A stretch of 64,000 nucleotides of DNA from Lojkania enalia (taxonomy: Eukaryota; Ascomycota; Dothideomycetes; Pleosporales), in assembly GCA_010094045.1 (NCBI GenBank), contig ML986632.1, positions 131,036 to 195,035 of the forward strand, written 5' to 3'. A program made the translations under genes and the position numbers. This document shows, piece after piece, positions 47,418 through 56,577 of this stretch (its first letter is position 1; each line of letters begins with the position of its first letter). The notes beneath the pieces are model-generated. The model made no database searches, had not been told where the DNA came from, and was given only the letters and a program-made list of their open reading frames with translations.

Positions 47418-48030
47418 GATAGTGGAGGCTTGGTGAATGGAGTGGGTATATGTGCGGCTTATTAGATTTGCATCTGCGGCGCGGTCGACTCCGGTCGGGG
47501 GGGCGTTTGGTGGTTGGGGGCGAGCGGAGCTGAGGATTAGGGGAGGCGAGGCCTGCGTCGACGCGCTCGCGAGGAATGACAAGTTAAGGAGAGACGATGA
47601 GAGGGGGGGATTGAAAACGAGCGGAGTGTCCTGGGGACGAGAGGAGGGGAGGATGCAAAGAAGGAAGAGGAGTGGGCAGGATGAAGTTGAGGGGCGGCGG
47701 AGCAGGAGCGCAGAAAGATGGCGCGGTCTGCGGGAAGGGTGAAAGGTGTGGGTGTGGGTGCGTGGAAGGTGCGAAAGGGCAACGCCTGCAGGCTCAGGGC
47801 TGGCGGGCCCAGGCTCAGGGATATAATTGGGCCGGGCTGGGGACTGGGAGCCTCGCCGCTTCTCGCTCTGGACAGTCGGTATGTGGTCTGTTGTATGGAG
47901 CACGCTTGTCTGGACGCTGGATGCCGGAGGCTGCGGCTGCGGCGGTGGCGGCGAGTTATTGGAGTGGTATGTAGAGAGTCTCTGCGAAGGCTCGTCTCTG
48001 GACGCTAGATAGCCATCTATCTATCTGTCG

Positions 48031-48032
<2 letters not shown>

Positions 48033-48064
<32 letters not shown>
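48033..48064. repeat. (AGC)10 trinucleotide repeat
   Basis: Ten perfect AGC units plus AG, preceded by a short ATCT repeat at about 48015-48026. It is about 620 bp upstream of the DUF3405 start codon and reads as GCT/CTG repeats on that gene's strand. Confidence 0.95.
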
Positions 48065-48067
<3 letters not shown>

Positions 48068-48384
48068 GCGTTGGGCACGCGAAAGCATTCAGGAGGCCGA
48101 CCGAAGGGGGGAGCAGCAGCTTTCTCCCTCTTAGGCTGCGCACATCAGCGTGATAGGCAGCTCGCTCGGATTCGTTATCGCCCAGAGCGCAGCCCTCGAG
48201 CAGCGCGCCCAGCCGGCCTAGGCCTCTTGCAGTGACGGCCGCCATCCGTCTCGCTGGATTAGCGGCGGATTGGCACTGCGCTGCCAAACACACTCTTATT
48301 ATCATTCCTGTGGCAGCCACTCGCTGTCTCAACGGTCGTGCGGGCGGGGTGGGTCACAGAAAGCAGCATCAATGTACCGTAGAG

Positions 48385-48414
48385 CTCGCCGGTTCGCTCG
48401 CCGGTTCGCTCGCA
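48385..48414. repeat. 12-bp tandem repeat, 2.5 copies
   Basis: GCTCGCCGGTTC occurs at 48385-48396 and 48397-48408, followed by a half copy GCTCGC. Confidence 0.9.
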
Positions 48415-50659
48415 CTCAAAGCCTCGGCAGGTCCTCGCACACGGACATGCGGCCTCGTAGTACTCACTTGCTTACACTGTACACGTACGAGACCCGGGCC
48501 ATACTGTACATACGTGCATTGTGCCGTGCCCAAGACATGGACAGCGGCGGTCGTCTGGGCCGGGCGGGCGACACGGTTTGAGCAGCGCGGCCGCCGCGGC
48601 CGTTGCAGGACAAAGGCGATGCTGGTGCTGGTAGTGTCGCTCCAGTGCCCCTGGCTGCCGCGAAGGCCATGCCCAGGCGAAGATGGGACAAGGGTCTTCC
48701 GCCAAGCCTTGACCAAAGGTCGCGAAAAGTTACGCCCTCCGCGCGCCGTGATTGGCCACTCCTGAGGATTACGCTGTAATTTTGTGGTAGAAGATGCAGA
48801 ATATTGTCTCGCCGGCCCAGCCGAACGGCCCTAGGGCTGTCGTCAGTGTGGGCCTCTTGTCAAGGTTGTCTGTCCCTGTGGCGGGGCACCCGAAAACCTT
48901 TTCCTCGCATCTTCTCTTGGCCGTCTTGGGCCCATCGAACGCCCCCAAGCCAGAGCCCCCAGAGCCAGTAACCGTGCCAGGCTGGGGTGCCCTATCGCGT
49001 GGGTTGTGCAATGCCATGAGCGTACATGGCCTGAGCCTGCGTGCGCAAAACTCTAAAAACAGCATCTGACTGCTACTATGTAGCGACGTTGCTGCACCAC
49101 CAGCCAGCCCTCTACAGTAGAAAAGCATCTAGGAGCAGCGCGACTTTTCCCTCAATCTACTACAAATGTACACGGTACACCACCACGACGAGTGCTGCAC
49201 CTCGGAAAATTTCCCCTCATTCAAGTCCGTGTCTCTACACGCCTAGGAAAGGATCGTTAGTCCGTGATGGGTGAGACGCTTGTTCATAGCGCGTCCATCA
49301 CATCACCGTCTCGACGCCGGTCCCCCGCCGTGTCCTTTGATCTGGCTCTACACGTTTCGAACAAACCACCATCTACTTGTACTCAGTATATCAGCACCAG
49401 AATATCACTACTGATAGTACTTGAAAAGGGGCGTCGATGACGACTTGTTGAGCATGCTCTATGCCTCAGACTTCGAGCTAGAAACCACCGGCTGCATATT
49501 GCTAGAAGCTTATCAATACTAGTAACTCTATCGCTACGGAACAGGCTTCGAACGATGCGCCCAACTTCGCAATGTGCTGGGTGGGGTCTACCCGCTCAGA
49601 GGATCTTTCTACATTGCAAGTATTTCAATTGCGCCAAATCTGCAGTTGTCGTAATCTGCATGAACATTTGAACGCCAATTCTAATCTTGCCGTCATTGAT
49701 TCCATCACTCTGACAGTTTTTCATCTGGCATATGCATCATTCCAACACTCGTTGTTCTGGGGACACTTTCCGCCGTTGTTACATTGCCTCTTCAATTCCA
49801 CACTCTAAGATTGGGTTTGACCGGACTACCTCGATCTTTCCCGTCAGCTCTTCTCGGCGATCGCCTCCAACGAAGTAAGCAGGTGCTGACGGAAACCCCA
49901 GCTATTGTTTGCGACAGAGCAGATCATTTTCTTGAGGCACCTTCTATAAGGATACAACGCCCGACAGTGTCTCACGGCACTACGCCCCGATCGCGGCGTA
50001 CACAGCCAAGCCTCATGCCGTAAAGTTCCAGATTCCTGTCCACGCAATTGTCTCAGCTTCGAAACAAGCAAGGCGTTATCCCAGCATCCGCCTACATACC
50101 AGGCTCCAAGGCAACTGCTTGTCGCAATCTTCGTCGAGTTGCCAAAAGAATCACCATATTCCAGCCATGGGACTCTCGTGATGATCTATGGAACACGGTT
50201 TGCGTTGCTATTTAAGAAGTCGGATTACTGCATCGCGGCGTACGCCGTCGCGAGCACCGTGCTCGTGTTATGGTACCTTTACAATCGGACAGACCGCAGT
50301 GCGCAAACGCCCCGCGGCATATTCCAAAAGATTATAGTAGTAATGTGCTCGAAAATTGTAGACATCAATGCTCATAGCAAACCGAAATTTGCCCTAGATT
50401 TCATTTACGATTTCAGGACGGCCTGTCTAATCATTTAGCATTTCATTACCCGGGATATATGGTTTCGCGGAAATATGTCAGCTCCCACATTGACCTAATT
50501 GTTAAATTATTAGTCTAATCATTTTCAATTTTTGTTTTGTCCATCCGTCAAGAACAGTTCGTGTTTAGTCCTCCGCTCAAGAACAGTTTCTTTCTCATAT
50601 CATCCTTCTCTACATCTCTCTACTCCTTCCGTTCCCTTTTCACATCTCCGAAGTACCTA

Positions 50660-51278
50660 CTACTCATCCTCGCGGAGCCCTCCGATCGGATTGATGCGCG
50701 ACTTATCGATACTCTCATCCGTCAATCCTTGGTCATGCTTTGTCGCGCCTGGAGCGCCGCCCTCCATAGGCGCGATCTTCGAGCCTTGAACTACGTCCTC
50801 ATAGCCCACAACGCCCTGGCTATCGGCGTGCGGCGCTTGCTTGTGGTGCGCTGGTGTACATGTCGTCAGCGGGCTTGAACATGTATGCATCGCAGGCGCG
50901 ATCGAGAACGAAGGAAGTCATAGCCACAGCCACAGCCACCCTTCAGCCACAAATCAGGATTCACGCTGGAGTACGTAGACAGTTTTAAAGATAAGGAGTC
51001 CAGTCGACTCACCTTTCGCGGAGCTGTCAAGCGGGTGGATCTGTGTGCGGCGGATGTCCTCGTCCTCGCCGATGGCGCCGTGGTCTCGAGCGTGGTTGGT
51101 GTTGTGCTTGGCGGTGCGGTCGAAGGGGTCGATTTTTGCGCCGGAGAGCTGGGCATCTTGCTCGGTTTTGCTGGTAGCTGTTAGGTGTATTTACATTATC
51201 TCCACGGCTAGTTTGAAACTTTTTTTATGTTGTGTTAGGTTTGCATGAGGGATTTCGACAGAGGACCTACCTAGTCAT
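50660..51278 (-). CDS. Small hydrophilic protein, three exons, 8-nt first exon
   Basis: Proposed exons 51278-51271 (8 nt), 51170-51013 and 50850-50660 on the minus strand encode 118 aa. The join is ATGACTAG + CAAAACC, giving MTSKTEQDAQ. Intron one (100 nt) has a GTAGGT donor and CTAAC before the acceptor; intron two (162 nt) has a GTGAGT donor and CTGAC 14 nt before CAG. The phases, 2 then 1, agree. The protein is hydrophilic, with no membrane segment or Cys, and is built of short charged motifs such as KIDPFDRTAKHN, RDHGAIGEDEDIRRTQIHPLD and GYEDVVQGSKIAP, typical of disordered stress-type proteins. I do not recognise a named family. The clean phase and splice signals make it a real gene in my view. 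Confidence 0.7.
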
Positions 51279-52168
51279 TTCTTTTAATATCGGTCTTGTT
51301 TTGGAAATCGCACGACTGGTGAATTAGTATTGGTATGCCTTTGAAGGAAAATTTCTTATGTTTTTAAGGCACTTAGCCTCGTAGCGCTTTATTGGGATTG
51401 GGGTCCGAGTCGGACGGACTCTGCGCGCCGAATGACATATTTCTGCGTTCACGGGCGGGGCTCAATCCCATTCAGGTGCGGGCAGTCATCTGAGGGGAAG
51501 GGGCGATCGTTAAATAGATTGTACTCGATCTCTTTACTCGTTTGCGTGTCTGTCGAGGGGTTGCAATGGGCCGTAGGTATGATGCAATATGACGAAAGCT
51601 TGTCAGGGGGATCAGGGGTGTGGATAAGTTTCTGTCTAGATATCCCTGTAGAAGAGGTATCAGAAGAAAATACGGGTGAAGAGGAATTCGAGTACGGCTC
51701 TTTTGCGGTGAGATCATTCATGAAATGAGAGTTCAGTTCTCCATTTGTTGGAACCCTATTTAGACATAGCTTGGCACCCTTTCTAGTCAACGCAAGAAGC
51801 TCTAGTCACAATCTGATGCGACGAACTATGTGTCTGATGTATTTCCTGGATATATTTTGAGGTATAGTGATATCTGGTTGTTAAATGCATTTACTCATTC
51901 TGCACATTGGCTTGATTGAATGCAGATGCATCTCCTAAAATTCCCCGGCTGATGTCCAGAAGACACTCCTAGTCTATAGCCTCTCTTGTACAAATACAGT
52001 TCCTGCCTCAAAGACGATGACAGATATTAAGCCAATTCAATGTGCCGTAGCACGACGCTGGGGATTCGGACCAGCATGAGCGGATATCGCTACTATCGCA
52101 CCGATCTCTTCGTTGTAGCTTTAATTGAGTGGAGTAAGCCTCATTCACAATTCCCTTTCAACCCTCAC
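51279..52168. other. Spacer, no gene recognised
   Basis: Overlapping open frames at 51432-51790 on both strands show no family features. It contains the promoter of the small three-exon gene at its left end. Confidence 0.5.
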
Positions 52169-52879
52169 CTACTCCCTCACCTCCTTCTTTACCCCATAAA
52201 CCCAACTGCCCCCAACCCTCTCACCTCCATACCTCCTCTTCGCCCACCTCAACGCATCCTGCCCCAACCCATACCCCAACCCAACAGCCAACCCCATCGA
52301 ACACGTCCTCGCCGCCGTCGCAATGGGGAACTGGTTCCAGATACTCCACAAGCCCCCTGTCGCCATCCCCGCCACACTACTACTCACGAAGTCCCTACAA
52401 TCTTGCACGCATTTCTCCAACCCGCCCATCTCCAGCTCGTCCACACCTTCCATCTCGCTCAGCGTCCTGCCGGCGCGGAACGTGCCGCGGAAGACATCGA
52501 GACTCTCCTCGACGACGAAGAAGACGCTGGCCCAGCAGGCGAGCCACACGCCTTTCCTCACCCCCTCTACCACCCCGGTCTTCCACTTGTAGTAGTTCTT
52601 GGATTTGTGGTAGAGGTACCAGCCCGGCTGGGAGACGGGCAGTCGGTGCGCGTTTTCGGCGCGGAACCGCAGCGAGGCGAGGCGCCCGGCGGTCGTGGAG
52701 CCTAGCGTGAAACCGCAGATGAAGGCGGAGGTGGATGCAGCGAGGATGCGGCGGTCGAAGGGCATGCCTAGGCGGTCGTTGTAGGCGCGGAGGACGTAGG
52801 GGTTGAGTTTTGGGGGCGTTTCTTGGGAGGTGGTGTCGGGGGGTGCTTCTGGCTGTGTGTATTCTGTGGTTGTTGACAT
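52169..52879 (-). CDS. Unknown multi-pass membrane protein, possibly Tim17-like
   Basis: Single exon, 236 aa from ATG 52879; the frame is open upstream only via TTG. After a hydrophilic Thr/Pro-rich start of about 40 residues come four glycine-rich hydrophobic stretches: ILAASTSAFICGFTLGSTTAG, GVWLACWASVFFVVEE, SSSVAGMATGGLWSIWNQF and CSMGLAVGLGYGLGQDALRW. Small-residue-rich helices with GxxxG-like spacing and a basic C-terminal tail (AKRRYGGER) resemble the Tim17/Tim22/Tim23/Pmp24 fold, suggesting a mitochondrial inner membrane location. This is inference from pattern only. It shares a 469-bp divergent promoter with the next gene. Confidence 0.75.
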   Translation of the reverse strand: MSTTTEYTQPEAPPDTTSQETPPKLNPYVLRAYNDRLGMPFDRRILAASTSAFICGFTLGSTTAGRLASLRFRAENAHRLPVSQPGWYLYHKSKNYYKWKTGVVEGVRKGVWLACWASVFFVVEESLDVFRGTFRAGRTLSEMEGVDELEMGGLEKCVQDCRDFVSSSVAGMATGGLWSIWNQFPIATAARTCSMGLAVGLGYGLGQDALRWAKRRYGGERVGGSWVYGVKKEVRE

Positions 52880-53348
52880 TGCGGAGGATTGGGGAGCCTG
52901 GGAAGAGCTTTGGGCTAAGATGGAAGGGACGGTGGGAATGAACTTAGACAGCAGAAGTTGCAAATTGGTGAAGTCAAAAAAGAGGCATTACACAGTTCTT
53001 CAATTGATCGATCAATTAAACAGGTAGAAGCGAGGAAAGCGGTTGGTGGACAAGCAATGCAGAAAGCTCGAGGTTGATATTGGACGCCAAGACTCAAGAG
53101 CAGGGGTCTTTTTCTCACGAGACCCCGCGCAACCTCCTCATCAGGAAATTGTACTACTACGCGTTTGGACACTTATTAACCCACCACGCTGCACTCTAAT
53201 CCCTTGAGCGAGTTCTCACGCGTTTTATCACAATAATGTTTTTCTAGTTCTACCTTCAGCCCATGTCGTCTCAATCAACCCCCAAAAATTAATACCTAGA
53301 GGCACCCACGATAACGCCCCCTCCTTGCTGAGAACCCCCATCCCCACA
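52880..53348. promoter_or_regulatory. Divergent intergenic promoter region
   Basis: The start codons of two genes face away from each other across 469 bp, so both promoters must lie here. No specific factor site can be named with confidence. Confidence 0.5.
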
Positions 53349-53912
53349 ATGGCCGACAAAACTCGGTCAACGACCACGGAACCCAGCCCCACAAACTGGA
53401 TCCTGCGCCTCAAAAACGGCAAAACAACCGTCTTCCTACACATCAACCCGCTACAGACCTTCACCTCCATAAAAACGCACCTCTACCACGCCCTGACCGA
53501 AGCGCCCCTCAAAGACGCAGAAACTGGTCGCGAAGTTCCGCTCCCGCCATCCCCCGCGGACATCCAGCTCGGCCGCCCTGTTAACATCAACAACGCGAAA
53601 GAAGGCTTCGTGCTCGGGGAATGGGAGTACCGCAACTCGTCCGACCTTGAGGAAGCAGATGTCAAGGGGAAGGGTAAAGGACGGTTGAAGAAGAGAAGCA
53701 ATGAGCTCGTCGATCCGGATGTTAAGGATTGCCCGAAGGGTGCGGGGCTGAGGGATGGAGCTGTGCTTGCTTTTCGGTGGAGGGAGGATGGAGATGAGGA
53801 TATGAGAGACGGGGAGGAGGATATGTGGGGAGTGAAAATTCCGAGTTATGAGGATTCGTATGGGGTGGAGAATGAAGGGGATGTTGGGGGGCGGCGGGAG
53901 TTTGAGGGGTGA
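53349..53912 (+). CDS. Unknown 187-aa protein, possible ubiquitin-like N-terminus
   Basis: Single exon from ATG 53349 (CACAATGGCC) to 53912. Residues 17-45 (WILRLKNGKTTVFLHINP then FTSIKTHLYHAL) read as strand-strand-helix, the start of a beta-grasp-like fold. This is followed by a Pro-rich loop, a basic Lys/Gly patch (VKGKGKGRLKKRSN) near 118, then GAGLRDGAVLAFRWRED, which could be the last strand, and a very acidic C-terminal tail with many Asp, Glu and Gly. No transmembrane segment is seen. I recognise no named family; the fold guess rests on the hydrophobic pattern. Base composition shifts to GC/purine-rich in the tail, normal for acidic tails. Confidence 0.75.
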   Translation: MADKTRSTTTEPSPTNWILRLKNGKTTVFLHINPLQTFTSIKTHLYHALTEAPLKDAETGREVPLPPSPADIQLGRPVNINNAKEGFVLGEWEYRNSSDLEEADVKGKGKGRLKKRSNELVDPDVKDCPKGAGLRDGAVLAFRWREDGDEDMRDGEEDMWGVKIPSYEDSYGVENEGDVGGRREFEG

Positions 53913-54293
53913 TTGGAAGATCGTGATGATGAGGTAAACAGACGAACTGCAAGGCGAGATGTATGAAATGGTAGGTTAGCTGATACAAGGGCATTGCATT
54001 TGCGGCGTTTTAGGTAGGGATGAGTATTTTATACCACAAATGATTTTCTAGACATGAGCTAAAAATGCCTTAATGTCACGATAATATTAACTATCGTTTT
54101 CTACCCATTTCCTCCCTTTCGAACCTCGCCTATTCACAACTGATTGAGCTTATACTCTCCTAGGATAGACGCTTGTTATAAGGCATTATCTGTCCTACTC
54201 ATGCATATGCCCTATAAACAACATCTAAATAACGTTCAAATCACAATCTACACATACATCTGCCTCCGTCCTTAGCCCTACCTCTCTACGAGG
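53913..54293. other. Spacer between convergent genes
   Basis: About 380 bp, AT-rich, with no gene. It probably holds two 3' ends. Confidence 0.6.
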
Positions 54294-55552
54294 TTACCCA
54301 CTTAACTGCGAACTCTGCACCCCGGGTGTCTCCGCAATCCTAAAAACATACTTCACCGCACTAGCCTTCCCTTCCTTCAAATTCCTCAACGCCATCTCCA
54401 CGCCCTCCAACCCCCTTGGCACCACCTCAGCGGGATGCGGTTTAAACCACCCCTCATCCAAACCCCTCGCCATCAGCCTAAAATACGCGTACGCAAAATC
54501 CTTTTGCTTGCCATGCGCATCCCCCACGCTCGTGATGCTCTGCTGCACTGTCTCAGGAATCCCCTCGTAATTCTTGCCCGGCAAGACCAGCGTGATCTTA
54601 CCCGTCGGCTCCAGAACCTTGCAGATGTTGGCGTACGAGTTCTTCTCCGACGTGGCGTCGAATGCATATTCGAGTTTGCGGCCAGCCAGTGCCTGCTTGA
54701 GGCCCTGGACGACCGCATCGTCGCCGTTGCGGTAGTCGACGATGGAGTCGCCTTTGGAGCGCTCGAGCAGGGTTTCTACGTAGGGAATGCCGTGGCCGGC
54801 GACGGCGATGATGGGGTGGATGTTAGATTTTTGGGCAAGCTTGATGGCAAAGGCGCCGACGGCGGAGGCTCCACCGTAGACAACGAGGGGTGTGGGTTCC
54901 GTGGCGGGAGTCCAGTGTGAGGGGAGTCCGAGGCGGATATGTAGGCCTATGGCTGCGGTCATGGCAGCGAGGGGAATCGTTGCGGCATCTATGTGTCCAA
55001 GTTAGCTTTTGCGGATCTGATTATGAGGCATCAATTCATGCTTTATTCACTATTTCCTCAATATGGTTGATTGATATGGTGTAGAGGTGTGTACGTACCT
55101 TCAAAGCTAACATTTTTGGACAGATGGAACGTGGTATGCTGCCATCCAAGCGCATATTCCGCATAACTCCCGCCCTTAGTCCTCATCTCATGGAAACTTG
55201 CCACCCGATCACCAGGCTTGAACTCCCAAACCTTGTCTCCCACCGCATGAACTATTCCCGCGATATCATCCCCAGTATTCGCCTCCTCGTTCAGCCACTC
55301 GGGAACCTTCCTGTTATGACATAGTCAACTCAGAGCTTATAATTTCCTTACATGACTCCCTGTACGCTCCCACAACCAATTGGGATAAAGAAAAAGAATC
55401 GATAGAGGAGTAGGGAAAGGAGCTATTCACCAGTCCTTAGGATTACTCCCACTAACCACAACCTTAATAACCAACTGTTCCGGCTCCGGCGTCGGCATCT
55501 CACTCTCCACAACCCTAACCTTCGGACCCTTACTCACAATAGCATCCTTCAT
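54294..55552 (-). CDS. Zinc-less medium-chain oxidoreductase (enoyl-reductase/quinone-reductase type)
   Basis: Exons 55552-55431, 55310-55099 and 54988-54294 (introns 120 and 110 nt; phases 2 and 1) encode 342 aa. The GroES-like N-terminus contains SGSNPKDWKVPEW and GDDIAGIVHAVGDKVWEFKPGDRVASF; the zinc ligands of alcohol dehydrogenases are not present. The nucleotide-binding motif LVVYGGASAVGAFAIKLAQ lies at 146-164, and the later YAFDATSEKNSYANI and GKITLVLPG follow family order. It should bind NADPH and reduce an activated double bond or quinone in the cytosol. Fungal trans-acting enoyl reductases of polyketide pathways are close relatives, but no polyketide synthase is nearby. The mRNA leader contains a 22-A run ending 6 nt before the ATG. 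Confidence 0.88.
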
Positions 55553-55558
55553 TCTTAA

Positions 55559-55580
55559 TTTTTTTTTTTTTTTTTTTTTT
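55559..55580 (-). repeat. A22 tract in the leader of the oxidoreductase gene
   Basis: 22 T on the plus strand; in the transcript of the minus-strand gene this is a poly(A) run just before TTAAGA and the ATG. A second homopolymer pair (T10 then A14) lies at 55601-55624. Confidence 0.9.
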
Positions 55581-55600
55581 ATTCCTTCAAATTCAATATC

Positions 55601-55624
55601 TTTTTTTTTTAAAAAAAAAAAAAA
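55601..55624. repeat. T10A14 inverted homopolymer
   Basis: T10 at 55601-55610 runs directly into A14 at 55611-55624, a perfect inverted repeat with no spacer, followed by further A-rich sequence. Confidence 0.85.
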
Positions 55625-56577
55625 GAAAAGAAAAAAAAAGTTAACCCGATCGCCAAACAAGTAGACTATCTCTCTTAAATACCAATTGCCGGCCCTAGCA
55701 ATTGCACAACTGCAAAAATGCAGTTCCGGCTTTCAAATACAGCAAGAAATGCAATCCCAACTTTCAAATCCGAGTGCGCACCTTTGCATTTCTAATCAAA
55801 TTTCCCAAAAAAAATGCACTTCCCTACAGCTACACAACAACTCGAAAAGAATCTGCACTCCGCACAGCCTTATATCGAGGCACACCGCATACCTGCCCGC
55901 CATCACGTCATCAACACCACACATGTGGGGTAAGAAGGCACTCAGGCCCATAAACTCACCACACTATCTACTACTGCGACTCGAAACAGCCGAGGAGCCA
56001 AAAAAAAAAAGTTTGATTGGTTGGTTGGTCCGGAAGTCGGGACAAATGACCCAGCCGAACTTAGCCAGATCCAAATCCATATTCCTAGTGCGACGGAAGA
56101 CCTTCGGGAATTGTATATTTCCTATTTTCCGATATTCACCACTACTTGAGCATTGTGAGATCTGCGCATGTGATACACCTCGACAAACATTTACGGGAAA
56201 GAATATGTTATCAAACGTAAACACTACGCATTATCAAGCTCTGGGCAGTTAGTAGAAGAGAAAGGGAGGGTGGATAGGGAGGTGAGCTCAATGCAGGCTA
56301 TGAGAGTTAAATATGCTGCCCTAGCTAAGCTATCAACACAGCAATACGAATAAACAAGGAGAACTCCCATGCCTAGACCGTAACGCAATCGGAACTCCAA
56401 GAAGCTGATCTCCAGATTGATTACCCAAACGCCAATGCGCAATGGCATATACCTTTCTGTGATTTGACAATGAGAAACCAACGCCGTCGCTTTGAATAAG
56501 ACAATGCCAATTAGAAGGCTGAGAAAGGGCGACATTATCCAAAATTATAAAGCATTGAAGAGGGTACGAAGAAAACA
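55625..56577. other. Spacer between oxidoreductase and kinesin genes
   Basis: No gene recognised. It holds the upstream side of the oxidoreductase gene and the probable 3' untranslated region of the kinesin gene. Confidence 0.5.

Larger units (their letters stand above)
47418..50659. other. 3.2-kb gene-poor, partly GC-rich region
   Basis: The part 47418-49050 is GC-rich with many overlapping open frames in all phases, which reflects composition and not genes. It lies upstream of the DUF3405 gene and may hold a long leader or promoter. The part 49050-50659 has no recognisable coding sequence. No RNA gene was recognised. Confidence 0.5.

Noticed and set aside
47437..48765. Many long overlapping open frames on both strands
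   Set aside because: GC-rich composition suppresses stop codons; residues are Arg/Ala/Gly/Pro-rich and lack any motif.
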